From contig JAKSNG010000019.1 of NCBI GenBank assembly GCA_024400125.1, positions 1-34,295 of the forward strand: a DNA stretch of 34,295 nucleotides, in the 5' to 3' direction. Shown piece after piece: positions 17,571-25,535 of the stretch; positions within the stretch are counted from its first letter, which is position 1; every line of letters begins with the position of its first letter. The DNA is from Paludibacteraceae bacterium (GTDB lineage: Bacteria > Bacteroidota > Bacteroidia > Bacteroidales > Paludibacteraceae). A model generated the notes under the pieces. The model saw only the letters and a program-made list of their open reading frames with translations. It made no database searches and was not told where the DNA came from. The translations under genes and the position numbers were made by a program.

Positions 17571-18316
17571 AGTTGGCTATTATAACTGCACAAGGTGAGT
17601 TCGCCTTGGTCATCAACCTTGGCGTATGTCCACAACTTGAAGCAGTCGCCTAATAGCACTACGCGAGAATTAGCAGTTATCTGTAGGTCGAGGTCAATAT
17701 GACGATGACCGAAGATATAATAATCATGATGGGACTTGTGTTCATGCTGTTTAGCATATTGCACAAGTTCCTCTTTTTCTTCCCCTTGATAGGGCAGCGG
17801 ATGGGCTAATTCCTTCAATCGACTGCGTTTTGCCCAGCCGTATCCTAATGCGTTGCCCAAGAATGGAGGCAGGCAGCGGAAACAGTATTGTAATCCCTTG
17901 TTGTGGAATATGCGGCGTAGGCGTTGAAAACGTTTATCGGGCATAAACTCATCCCCATGTGCCATATAAATAGACTTGTCGTTTACTGTGATAGAGTAGG
18001 GGTGGTGGTGTACAACCATTCCTGTCATTTTGGCGAGACCACCAAACGTCCATAAGTCGTGATTACCTGTGAAGAAATGCACTCGCACACCTTTGTGCGT
18101 AAGGTGTCGAATAGTGTGCATAAACTCAGAATACTGTTTTTTGCTATGGTCGTGGATGAAGTATTCAAACCAAAAGTCAAATATATCACCTAACAAATAG
18201 ATAGCGGAGGCATTTTTGCCCATCTTGCGGAGCATGATGCATAACTGTTTTTGCCGTCCAAAACCTTTGTCTAAGGCTTTGGAACCAAGATGTGCATCAC
18301 TTAAAAAATATATCAT
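17567..18316 (-). CDS. lpxH: UDP-2,3-diacylglucosamine diphosphatase-type metallophosphoesterase
   Basis: This 249-residue calcineurin-like phosphoesterase has every metal motif: SDAHLGS (Asp7, His9), [11 protein letters not shown] (Asp44), FTGNHD (Asn85, His86, Asp87), MAHGDE (His120) and [10 protein letters not shown]. The DFWFE block and length match LpxH-type enzymes, which release lipid X (2,3-diacylglucosamine 1-phosphate) in lipid A synthesis at the inner membrane face. It lies 95 bases after the DUF59 gene with no recognisable promoter between them, so they are probably co-transcribed. Other calcineurin-fold hydrolases cannot be fully excluded. Confidence 0.8.
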   Translation of the reverse strand: MIYFLSDAHLGSKALDKGFGRQKQLCIMLRKMGKNASAIYLLGDIFDFWFEYFIHDHSKKQYSEFMHTIRHLTHKGVRVHFFTGNHDLWTFGGLAKMTGMVVHHHPYSITVNDKSIYMAHGDEFMPDKRFQRLRRIFHNKGLQYCFRCLPPFLGNALGYGWAKRSRLKELAHPLPYQGEEKEELVQYAKQHEHKSHHDYYIFGHRHIDLDLQITANSRVVLLGDCFKLWTYAKVDDQGELTLCSYNSQL

Positions 18317-18411
18317 GGTATTAACTTTTTACTTTCTACTTTCGACTTTCTACTTTCGACTTTTTCCTTCAGCGCAGCGGTCCATATTCCTTCAGCGCAG
18401 CGGTCCATATT
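18317..18411. repeat. Gap with pyrimidine-rich repeat and a perfect 23-bp tandem duplication
   Basis: At 18324-18365 the motif ACTTTCTACTTTCG is repeated; similar pyrimidine stretches occur at 21081-21114 and inside htpG. At 18366-18388 and 18389-18411 a 23-base unit (starting CCTTCAGCGCAGCGG) occurs twice, back to back, ending at the stop codon of the DUF59 gene. Confidence 0.85.
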
Positions 18412-18729
18412 CTACAAGAATCCCAACTCCAGTTTCGCTTCTTCCGACATCATGTCTTTACTCCACTCTGGCTCAAAGACGATATTTACTTGCACTTCTT
18501 TGACACCCTCGACGGACGCTACTTTTTGTCGTATGTCTTCTACGAGGAAGTCTGCCGCAGGGCAATTGGGCGCGGTTAATGTCATCGTAATCACGCACAC
18601 TCCATCGTCCTGCAAGTCGATGCCGTATATCAACCCCAAGTCGTATATATTAACTGGTATCTCAGGATCAAACACGGTCTTGAGCATACGCAGCACAGCT
18701 TCTTCTTTTTCCAAAAACTCATTCATCAT
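18412..18729 (-). CDS. DUF59 / MIP18-family iron-sulfur cluster assembly protein (SufT-like)
   Basis: This small cytoplasmic protein of about 105 residues is almost entirely one DUF59 domain. Seen are TVFDPEIPVNIYDLGLIY and TLTAPNCPAADFLVEDI with the conserved Cys at 56, then an EVQVNIVFEPEW block near the end. Relatives help mature or deliver Fe-S clusters; the target is unknown. The start is ATG 18729 or the next codon at 18726. The longer start at 18747 is excluded because the promoter -7 box covers it. Expression should come from the promoter at 18745-18776, and lpxH follows downstream. Confidence 0.88.
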   Translation of the reverse strand: MMNEFLEKEEAVLRMLKTVFDPEIPVNIYDLGLIYGIDLQDDGVCVITMTLTAPNCPAADFLVEDIRQKVASVEGVKEVQVNIVFEPEWSKDMMSEEAKLELGFL

Positions 18730-18744
18730 TTTCAATTCAGCCTG

Positions 18745-18776
18745 CAAATATACAACGAAAATTTGGGATACGCAAA
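18745..18776 (-). promoter_or_regulatory. Promoter of the DUF59-lpxH unit
   Basis: On the minus strand TTTG (18773-18776), 20 bases, TATATTTG (18745-18752). The spacer segment CCAAATTTTCGTTG is identical to that of the permease promoter (852-883). The leader to ATG 18729 is about 10 bases. Confidence 0.8.
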
Positions 18777-18786
18777 TTTTTAGAGC

Positions 18787-18810
18787 AAAAAATAAGATTT
18801 TTATCTTATT
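18787..18810 (-). terminator. Hairpin with T tract upstream of the DUF59 promoter
   Basis: AATAAGAT (18791-18798) and ATCTTATT (18803-18810) form an 8-base stem with a 4-base loop. On the minus strand Ts follow (18787-18790). Its place between repeat and promoter mirrors 810-832. Confidence 0.6.
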
Positions 18811-18899
18811 ATTGGTTATTTTGTGGTAGAATATGGGAGTTTACTCGCCATAGACTACACAAAATAGGCAATTTATGGCTTCAGCCATTTTGCTCTACA

Positions 18900-18997
18900 T
18901 TTGCGTATTTTAATAAGGGTGAGGACAACCATTTGGGGGAATTGCGTGGCGCGGATTATCGGTGCGGTTTAGCAAGGCAGCTTGCCCAATATACAAC
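18900..18997 (-). repeat. Intergenic repeat, copy C
   Basis: The reverse complement of this segment matches 607-705 with about 85% identity. A further shared landmark toward the downstream gene is GAGTAAACTCC (18837-18847 in complement, and 771-781). Order on the minus strand is repeat, hairpin, promoter, gene, exactly as at the permease. Most of the 18748-19061 gap is accounted for by these parts; no gene was seen. Confidence 0.65.
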
Positions 18998-19013
18998 ATT
19001 TTTTTGACAAAAG

Positions 19014-19045
19014 CAAAAAAAATCGCCATTTCTGACGATTTTTTT
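19014..19045. terminator. Terminator after htpG, possibly bidirectional
   Basis: A run of As, ATCG (19022-19025), a loop with a CA/TG inner pair, CGAT (19036-19039) and a run of Ts. Read on the minus strand it follows the htpG stop by about 16 bases. The symmetric A/T runs would allow it to work in both directions. Confidence 0.75.
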
Positions 19046-19061
19046 GTAATTTAGCCTATAT

Positions 19062-21056
19062 TTACAGCAATTCTACCGATCGATTGACGAATTTAGCGAG
19101 TGCTTCGCCCTTCAGCTGTCCACTTGCAAGCAGCGCAATATCCATCAACTGATGCAGCCGTTCATCTTCACCTGCCAGCGTATAAACAGTCTTCTTTACG
19201 GTCTCTTTCGCCTCTTGACTTTCGCCTTCTGTCTTTTGACTTTCTTCTTTCGACTCTTGAATTTCCTCCGATGTCATTTTTGCCATCAGTTCTTGGATAC
19301 GTGGATGAGCAGTATTGATGACGAGATTGTATTGGTCTGGCATTTGTCCGTAGAACGACATACCTTGTTGGTGAGCAGACATCTCTTTCATGCGGCGCAT
19401 GAACTCGTTTTGTGTCAGGAAAACAGGGAGTGCATCGCTGGCTGCAGATTCAAATGACACATAGTAGTTCATCTTTTTCTCTGCCGGTATCAATGCCTCA
19501 AATGCTTTGCGCATACCTTCTTTCTGCTCATCGCTATAGTTTTGGTTTTGGTTTTCGTTTTCGTTTTCGTTCTTTTTGATTAAGTTCTCGATAATATCGC
19601 TATCCACGCGAACAAAACGCAGTTTCTCGTTCTTTTGTTCCAATTGACTAACCGCATGTACATCCAACTCACCATCCATCAGCAGCACGTCATAGCCTTT
19701 TGCTTTTGCACGCTCGATATAGGTATAGTGTGCTTCAGGATCTTGTGTGTAGAGCATAATCAGGTTACCATCTTTGTCCGTCTGCTTATCTCTGATAAGT
19801 TCTTTGTATTCGTCTAACGTGTGGTATTGACTGCCTTCGCCTTCTGCTACTGCAATTGGACTAAGACTCTTGAGCAAAGCAAAACCGATAGCGCGTTCGT
19901 AGAACTTCTCGTCACTCAGCATGCCAAACTGAATAAACAACTTGATATCGTCCCATTTCTTCTCGAAGTCGGCTTTGTCGTTTTTGTACATCTCTGCCAA
20001 TTTGTCAGCCACTTTCTTCGTGATATGGCTTGAAATCTTCTTCACGTTATTGTCTGACTGCAGGTAACTGCGGCTCACGTTCAGAGGAATATCGGGACTG
20101 TCAATCACGCCGTGGAGTAGGGTGAGGTACTCGGGAACGATATTCTCTACTTCGTCTGTCACGAATACTTGATTGCAATACAACTGAATCTTGTTGCGAT
20201 GCACATCTAAGTTGTTCTTGATGCGTGGGAAATAGAGTATTCCTGTCAAGTGGAACGGATAATCCACGTTCAGATGGATGTGAAATAGTGGTTCATCCAT
20301 TTGTGCCGGATAGAGTTCGTGATAGAACGTGGTATAGTCTTCATCCTTGAGGTCGGCTGGTTTGCGTGTCCAGGCGGGGTTGATGTTATTGATGATGTTT
20401 TCTTCGTCTAACTCAACTTCTTTTCCATCTTTCCATTCCTTCTTTTTGCCGAAGGCTATCTCGACGGGCAAGAACTTGCAGTATTTCTTGAGCAGTCCTT
20501 CAATGGTAGCGTCTTCGAGATACTGTTCAAACTCGCTATTGATATGCAGCACGATGTCTGTTCCGCGCTCGGCTTTGATGGTATCTTCCATCGTATATTC
20601 GGGATCACCAGAGCAAGACCAGTGTACGGCTTTCGCATCTTCTTTGTAACTTTGACTAAATATCTCCACTTTGTCGCTGACCATAAAAGCGCTATAGAAT
20701 CCCAAACCAAAGTGACCAATGATAGCTTCAGCTTTGTCTTTGTATTGATTCACAAACTCTTCGGCACCGGAGAATGCGATTTGGTTGATATATTTATCTA
20801 CTTCTTCTGCACTCATTCCGATACCGTGGTCTTGTACGGTAAGGGTTTTCTTGTCCTTATCTATTATTACGCGCACGCGCGTGTCTCCGAGGTCGCCTTT
20901 CACTTCACCTACGGACGATAAAGTTTTTAGTTTTTGTGTCGCGTCAACGGCATTACTGATTAACTCACGCAGAAAAATCTCGTGGTCGCTGTACAAAAAT
21001 TTCTTAATAACGGGGAAAATATTATTACTTGTCACCCCAATGTTACCTTTTGCCAT
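19062..21056 (-). CDS. htpG: Molecular chaperone HtpG (Hsp90)
   Basis: HtpG is the bacterial Hsp90, an ATP-driven homodimeric chaperone. The 664-residue protein has the N-terminal GHKL ATPase domain (FLRELISNAVDA with Glu31, Asn35 and Asp38; DHGIGM; IGHFGLGFYSAF). The middle domain carries NVSRSYLQSDNNVKKI, and the C-terminal dimerisation domain ends NRSVELL. Two low-complexity hydrophilic linkers stand out: one rich in Asn, Glu and Gln (NENENENQNQN) and one rich in Glu, Ser and Lys (QESKEESQKTEGESQ). No TAnnTTTG promoter was found upstream on this strand, so it may use another promoter type. The region upstream contains dispersed repeats. Confidence 0.97.
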   Translation of the reverse strand: MAKGNIGVTSNNIFPVIKKFLYSDHEIFLRELISNAVDATQKLKTLSSVGEVKGDLGDTRVRVIIDKDKKTLTVQDHGIGMSAEEVDKYINQIAFSGAEEFVNQYKDKAEAIIGHFGLGFYSAFMVSDKVEIFSQSYKEDAKAVHWSCSGDPEYTMEDTIKAERGTDIVLHINSEFEQYLEDATIEGLLKKYCKFLPVEIAFGKKKEWKDGKEVELDEENIINNINPAWTRKPADLKDEDYTTFYHELYPAQMDEPLFHIHLNVDYPFHLTGILYFPRIKNNLDVHRNKIQLYCNQVFVTDEVENIVPEYLTLLHGVIDSPDIPLNVSRSYLQSDNNVKKISSHITKKVADKLAEMYKNDKADFEKKWDDIKLFIQFGMLSDEKFYERAIGFALLKSLSPIAVAEGEGSQYHTLDEYKELIRDKQTDKDGNLIMLYTQDPEAHYTYIERAKAKGYDVLLMDGELDVHAVSQLEQKNEKLRFVRVDSDIIENLIKKNENENENQNQNYSDEQKEGMRKAFEALIPAEKKMNYYVSFESAASDALPVFLTQNEFMRRMKEMSAHQQGMSFYGQMPDQYNLVINTAHPRIQELMAKMTSEEIQESKEESQKTEGESQEAKETVKKTVYTLAGEDERLHQLMDIALLASGQLKGEALAKFVNRSVELL

Positions 21057-21347
21057 AATCTATATTGTTTTTAATTATTATCGACTTTCGACTTTTGCCT
21101 TTCTACTTTCGACTCATTCCTCCTCTCTCCCTCAATTCCCGTGCCAAACTCTCTACTCTGCCATTTTGGCAGAACCCCATGCCACTCTTTCTATAGTCTT
21201 CTATTCCTCTAGTTTTCTAGTCAACTATCCCACTATCCCGCTACTCCACTATCCTTCTTCTTCTTTATTTCGGTTTTTGTTAATCTATCAAGACTCCATG
21301 AATACTGCAAAGTTCGAGTATCAAGTTTGTTGTTTTGTCTTCAAAAA
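21057..21347. repeat. Divergent intergenic region with dispersed repeats
   Basis: There is no gene. It holds a pyrimidine-rich stretch like that at 18324-18365 (21081-21114), a CTAG-rich piece (about 21209-21223), a 22-base piece CTATCCCGCTACTCCACTATCC (21233-21254, identical at 25011-25032) and TTTATTTCGGTTTTTGTTAA (21264-21283, identical at 25076-25095). The last two stand just upstream of the promoters at 21348 and 25112, so a promoter-upstream module appears duplicated. GCCATTTTGGC (about 21160-21170) is a short palindrome. Confidence 0.7.
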
Positions 21348-21379
21348 TTTGCATATCTCAAAAAAAAGTTGTACTTTTG
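21348..21379 (+). promoter_or_regulatory. Promoter of the 1047-residue secreted protein gene
   Basis: TTTG (21348-21351), 20 bases with an A run, TACTTTTG (21372-21379). The leader to ATG 21439 is about 55 bases and AT-rich. Confidence 0.8.
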
Positions 21380-21438
21380 CGCGCTTTTTTGCGTCAGTTA
21401 GATAAAAAATAGTATAATTTATTTAATATAATTAAGGT

Positions 21439-24400
21439 ATGAAAAAGTTAATTTTTCTTTTAAGTCTCTGTGTAGCAGGCTTTATGCAGGCTCAGACAGT
21501 TTTGGTGGATAGCACCATTACCTATGACATTGATGGTAATTATGCGTCCAAATTAGAGTATCAGTACGACTCGTTGGGTCGTCAAATCGCTGCCATTGGT
21601 TATGAATGGGTAGAGGGCGTGAAAGTGGGTAAAGACTATACCCAGACGGACTATGATGCACAAGGCCGTAAAGTGCAAGAGACCGTCTATCGTTGGATTA
21701 CTGCCACGAGTGAGTATGTGAGTGATACGCGTACTAATTACACTTATGACGGCACGTCAAATACGATTGTCGCTATCGTTCATCAGGCTTACGTGGCAGA
21801 CAAAGGCAGATGGCGTTATGTGGATATGTATCAATATGCATACGAGAACGGTCGTCAAATCTTAGAGGAACATTCCGTCATGGGTGAAGAAGACTGGGTC
21901 ACTCAGTATAAACACACTTGGGAATATGCTGGCAGCAATGTCACTTTAGATCAAGTAGATAGCTTGATGGAGGCTACAGGAAAGGTAGAAATCTATTCTC
22001 AAACGAGAAAAGAGTATGATGCCAAAAACCGTGAAATACTGTCAGTGGTATTATCTTGGACAGGAGAAAAAACAGATTCCGTTGCTAAGTCTTTTAAGGA
22101 ATATGATGAGAAGGGTAATCTTCTTCTTGATGTGGTGTATACTGGGCGAACCAATAATCAATGGGGTGCGTCTGGTAGCACAAAGAAAGTTTATGAGTAT
22201 CGATTATATGGTAACGCATCTAAAAAAATTCTTGATGTGCAATATGCTTGGGACTTAAATTTTGGATGGAAAGGAACTAGCAAAAGTCAATATGATTATT
22301 CAAAATCTGGAGCGCAAACAATAGAAACGATAGCGTATAAATGGACTTTTGATACTAGCGATTTTGTCCCAAATACGCGTACTGTAACTTTGTATGATGA
22401 AAGTGAAAAAAATAAAATTGACGAAGCATCTTATTTGTGGAAAAACAATGGTTGGGTAGGTAATGGTACTCGTACAACGACTGCTTATTCTTCTAATCTC
22501 AAAACAGAGATTACTAAATGGAAGTGGAATGCGGCAGCAGGAGAATGGTGTGCAAGTTCGCAAACGCAATATACCTATAATGCTAAAAAATTAAAGGAAA
22601 CTGAAATTTCTTTGACGGGAAAAGATTGTTTGCTTGAGAATGTGAAAAAGTACATCTATTCATACAATGCTATTAACAATCTTCAAGAAACGAAGATAAC
22701 TCAAAATTGGGATGGGGAAGTTTGGATAAATCAAGATTTTGTTGAAACGTCTTACTACGACAATAAACTCAAAAAGGTGGATGCCAAATCCGTTTGGGAT
22801 GTGGATCATTGGAGAGGTACTGAAAGAACAGAATATGAGTATACCTCAGCAGGAAAGGAATCTAAAAAGATTACCTATAAGGTTGATGCTGGTGTCTTGG
22901 TCTATTATACCAAAGAGGAGCATACGTATAATAGTAGCAATAAGGTGACATCTTATATTATTTCCGAATGGGACGGAATGCAATGGATTGACCTTCAGAA
23001 AGAAATCCATACTTATGCAACTTCTGGGGATGTTACAAATTACTTTGTTTGGAATTTTGAAAATGGATGGGTTCAAATGGGAGGAGATTCTGCTCATATC
23101 GAATATAATGCAGCAAATAAAATGACATATTCTGCGACGTTCAAGTGGAACTCTACGAATCAAGTCTGGGATGGGGTAGAACAGTATGTTAATAAGTATG
23201 ATGCAACAGGAATAAATGCTGTGTTTGAATCTTATGAAAAAGGGCAAGGTCAAACATGGGAATATAATTATAAATGTTATAAAGAATATGATGACAATGG
23301 GAAACCGCTTCTTCAGGTGCGTTATGATTTTGCAAATGGTGATAGCGTGGGTAATTATAAATATATTTTTGACTATGATGCTTCTGGTTCAATAATTCTT
23401 AATGAACGTTATTCTTGGGATAAGGCTGCTAATGTTTGGAAGGGAGAATCGAAGACCGTGTATTCTAGTACTGCTACTTCAAAAATTACAACCATATATA
23501 GTTGGTCAAGCGGATGGTACATTTCGAATCAGACTGAAGTTACTTTAGATAATAAAGGTCGACAAATAGAATATGTCGTATTGAAAGGATCGGAGAATGA
23601 GTTGAAATATTATTCAAAGAAAGAAAATAGATATGATGATTTAGATAGAAAGTTGGTTGATAATCAATACTATTGGCTAAACGAGCAATGGACTCTGTCC
23701 TCTCAATCTGAAAAAGAATATGTGAACAATGAGGAATCGCGATTGCGCTGGGAAATCCGTGGTTCTTGGACAAACGGCGTACTCAACTCATTTGCAGAGG
23801 TACATTATTTCTACAATACCGACCCCAAACTCCGCACCATCGTCTTCAAGAACTGGAACGATACCGTACTTGAGCAACAACAACTCTTAGATGGCGAACT
23901 GCCTGAGTATAAAGGAGAAACACCAACTAAAGCAGCAGATGCTCAATACACTTACACGTTCATCGGCTGGGACCGTGACGTAGAAGTGGTATCGAAAGAC
24001 ACGTCCTATACTGCTCAATTCTCCAGCACATTGAATAAGTACAACGTCTATTTTGTCAACGGCGAAGACACTCTCCAACGCGAACAATTAGAATATGGTG
24101 AACTGCCTGAGTATAAGGGTGAAACACCAACTAAAGCAGCAGACGCACAATATACTTACACGTTCAAGGGCTGGAAACCAGAACTTGTGGCTGTGGCAGC
24201 AGAAACAACATACGCAGCTGAGTTTGATAGTACAGCTGTGCTGTACAATATCTACTTTGTCAATGGCGAAGACACTCTCCAACGCGAACAATTAGAATAT
24301 GGTGTTATGCCTGAGTACAAAGGTGAAACTCCAACTAAAGCAGACACAGAAACACAATACTTTACGTTCTTGGGCTGGACTCCTGACATTGCTGAGGTGA

Positions 24401-24582
24401 CGGAAGAGGCTACATATAGTGCGGAATTTGAGGCACATAATAAAGTCCCAACCAATATGGAGCAAACTGAGCAGAAAGTAGAGTTGGATTTGACGCAACC
24501 GATGTATAACGTACAAGGTCAGCGTGTGGACGAGACCTATCATGGCATCGTCATCCAAAACTGCCGAACGTTCCTGAGATAA
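21439..24582 (+). CDS. Secreted repeat protein: YD-like repeats plus three Flg_new/InlB-type repeats
   Basis: This 1047-residue exported protein has a signal peptide (KKLIFLLSLCVAGFMQAQ). Residues about 25-790 are some 18-20 degenerate units of roughly 40 residues with the pattern YD..G....... Y.W....W......Y.Y, resembling YD/RHS-type beta-hairpin repeats but without an RHS core or toxin end. Residues about 800-1000 are three 68-residue repeats (FVNGEDTLQREQLEYG, LPEYKGETPTKA, FxGWxP) of the Listeria-Bacteroides/InlB type. The C-terminus (MYNVQGQRVDETYHGIVIQN) is a short tail common on exported Bacteroidales proteins. The function is probably surface attachment or display. Base composition shifts to AT-rich between about 22000 and 23750, suggesting a mosaic gene. 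Confidence 0.75.
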   Translation: MKKLIFLLSLCVAGFMQAQTVLVDSTITYDIDGNYASKLEYQYDSLGRQIAAIGYEWVEGVKVGKDYTQTDYDAQGRKVQETVYRWITATSEYVSDTRTNYTYDGTSNTIVAIVHQAYVADKGRWRYVDMYQYAYENGRQILEEHSVMGEEDWVTQYKHTWEYAGSNVTLDQVDSLMEATGKVEIYSQTRKEYDAKNREILSVVLSWTGEKTDSVAKSFKEYDEKGNLLLDVVYTGRTNNQWGASGSTKKVYEYRLYGNASKKILDVQYAWDLNFGWKGTSKSQYDYSKSGAQTIETIAYKWTFDTSDFVPNTRTVTLYDESEKNKIDEASYLWKNNGWVGNGTRTTTAYSSNLKTEITKWKWNAAAGEWCASSQTQYTYNAKKLKETEISLTGKDCLLENVKKYIYSYNAINNLQETKITQNWDGEVWINQDFVETSYYDNKLKKVDAKSVWDVDHWRGTERTEYEYTSAGKESKKITYKVDAGVLVYYTKEEHTYNSSNKVTSYIISEWDGMQWIDLQKEIHTYATSGDVTNYFVWNFENGWVQMGGDSAHIEYNAANKMTYSATFKWNSTNQVWDGVEQYVNKYDATGINAVFESYEKGQGQTWEYNYKCYKEYDDNGKPLLQVRYDFANGDSVGNYKYIFDYDASGSIILNERYSWDKAANVWKGESKTVYSSTATSKITTIYSWSSGWYISNQTEVTLDNKGRQIEYVVLKGSENELKYYSKKENRYDDLDRKLVDNQYYWLNEQWTLSSQSEKEYVNNEESRLRWEIRGSWTNGVLNSFAEVHYFYNTDPKLRTIVFKNWNDTVLEQQQLLDGELPEYKGETPTKAADAQYTYTFIGWDRDVEVVSKDTSYTAQFSSTLNKYNVYFVNGEDTLQREQLEYGELPEYKGETPTKAADAQYTYTFKGWKPELVAVAAETTYAAEFDSTAVLYNIYFVNGEDTLQREQLEYGVMPEYKGETPTKADTETQYFTFLGWTPDIAEVTEEATYSAEFEAHNKVPTNMEQTEQKVELDLTQPMYNVQGQRVDETYHGIVIQNCRTFLR
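23842..24440 (+). repeat. Three 204-bp in-frame repeats
   Basis: The repeat landmark (G)AACTGCCTGAGTA lies at 23896 and 24100, with its variant at 24304, giving an exact 204-base period (68 codons). GTCAA(C/T)GGCGAAGACACT is also shared between units 2 and 3. Unit 1 is the most diverged at its start. High nucleotide identity between units 2 and 3 suggests recent duplication or ongoing conversion. Confidence 0.85.
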
Positions 24583-24640
24583 TCTTCCTTGAACTAACGT
24601 TCTTGAGCTACTATTCTTGAACTAACGTTCTTGAGATAAT
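24568..24640. repeat. Three tandem copies of a 28-29 bp unit spanning the stop codon
   Basis: ACGTTC(C/T)TGAG begins at 24568, 24597 and 24625. The first copy encodes the last residues and TAA stop of the preceding gene; the others are downstream. CTTGAACTAACGTTCTTGAG is perfect at 24588-24607 and 24616-24635. Confidence 0.8.
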
Positions 24641-24657
24641 AGTTAAACAACCTAAAC

Positions 24658-24693
24658 AACAGAGGCATCGCCATTAAAGCGCTGCCTCTTTTG
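24658..24693 (+). terminator. Intrinsic terminator after the secreted repeat protein gene
   Basis: AGAGGCA (24661-24667) pairs with TGCCTCT (24683-24689), followed by TTTTG. Flanking AACA and TGTT can extend the stem. Confidence 0.8.
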
Positions 24694-24773
24694 TTATTGG
24701 ATATTCCCCGAAAATAACCAGGTTTAATCACTTGAAACTTTTTGCACTTTTTCTACTCTTTTAGGCTATCATC

Positions 24774-24861
24774 CCCGACGGTCGCCCGACGGTCACCCGA
24801 CGGTCACCCGACAGTCGCCCGACAGTCACCCGACAGTCACCCGACAGTCACTCGACGGTCA
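24774..24861. repeat. 11-bp minisatellite, eight units
   Basis: Eight back-to-back copies of CCCGAC(G/A)GTC(A/G); the last begins CT. Variants run in blocks (G G G, A A A A, G), and every unit contains GACnGTC, a short dyad. It is noncoding and much richer in GC than its surroundings. Confidence 0.9.
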
Positions 24862-24905
24862 TTGCTACTTTGCAGCACCTCTAGCCTTCTATTCCTCTAT
24901 TTCCT

Positions 24906-25004
24906 ACATCCCCCTTCTTCAGAGGGGGCTTGGGGGTGTTACTTTCGTCAACGTTAACGTCAACGTTTTCACATCCCCCTTCTTCAGAGGGGGCTTGGGG
25001 GTGT
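24906..25004. repeat. Two perfect 34-bp direct repeats with internal hairpin
   Basis: The 34-base unit at 24906-24939 is identical to 24971-25004. Each contains CCCCCTTCTTCAGAGGGGG, able to form a hairpin, and GGCTTGGGGGTGT. Between them lies GTCAACGTTAACGTCAACG, itself repetitive. No gene lies between 24583 and 25201; the stretch is composed of these repeats and the promoter module. Confidence 0.9.
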
Positions 25005-25111
25005 CACTTTCTATCCCGCTACTCCACTATCCTCCTTCTTCTGTTTCAACTCTAAGAATGAACTGTTTTTATCGGTTTATTTCGGTTTTTGTTAAATTTT
25101 TTCTCAAAACA

Positions 25112-25143
25112 TTTGCACATTCCAAAAAAAAATTGTACCTTTG
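25112..25143 (+). promoter_or_regulatory. Promoter of the hipBA operon
   Basis: TTTG (25112-25115), 20 bases with an A run, TACCTTTG (25136-25143). The leader to ATG 25202 is about 53 bases. HipB-type proteins usually repress their own promoter; no clear operator was identified by eye. Confidence 0.8.
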
Positions 25144-25201
25144 CACCCGATTTCGAACTAACCTATCTTAAAATATAGTAAACCGCAACTATTTATATAT
25201 T

Positions 25202-25531
25202 ATGAGCAATGTTACAATGGCAACAAAAGTGCCAAGAAGAGTGGCTAATAACTTGAAGATTGTGGGTGAGCAAATCCGCTTAGCTCGCCTTCGTCGAGAC
25301 TTGAGTATCGCTGAGATTGCAGCACGTGCTACGTGCTCGGAAATATCAGTAATGCGCGTGGAAAAAGGAGCTTCAACCGTCGCAATTGGTATATATATGC
25401 GGATTTTGTATGCTATGAATTTGGATGAGAGTGTGCTGTACTTAGCTCAAAACGATGATGTAGGTCGAACTCTCCAAGATGTGCAATTAAAAAACCGTCA
25501 GCGCGCAAGTCGTGGAATTGTAAATACTTGA
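25202..25531 (+). CDS. hipB: HipB-like antitoxin, XRE-family helix-turn-helix
   Basis: This 109-residue protein has an XRE helix-turn-helix: GEQIRLARLRRDLSIAEIAA, then ATCSEISVMRVEKGASTVA, then a closing helix YMRILYAMNLDES. It has a basic N-terminus and a C-terminal tail. It directly precedes a HipA kinase with 4 bases between them, the normal order of hipBA modules, in which the antitoxin binds and inhibits the kinase and represses the operon. ATG 25202 follows the promoter leader; an alternative start at the sixth codon is possible. Confidence 0.88.
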   Translation: MSNVTMATKVPRRVANNLKIVGEQIRLARLRRDLSIAEIAARATCSEISVMRVEKGASTVAIGIYMRILYAMNLDESVLYLAQNDDVGRTLQDVQLKNRQRASRGIVNT

Positions 25532-25535
25532 TACT

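Noticed and set aside
20785..21405. Long plus-strand frame opposite the start of htpG
   Set aside because: It is antisense to a certain gene, its translation is Ser/Thr-rich low-complexity sequence, and it shows no domain.
21439..24582. RHS-type polymorphic toxin
   Set aside because: The YD-like repeats are degenerate. There is no RHS core motif or C-terminal toxin domain; the end carries Flg_new-type repeats and a short sorting-like tail.
24774..25004. CRISPR array
   Set aside because: The 11-bp units are contiguous with no spacers, the 34-bp repeats occur only twice, and there are no cas genes.
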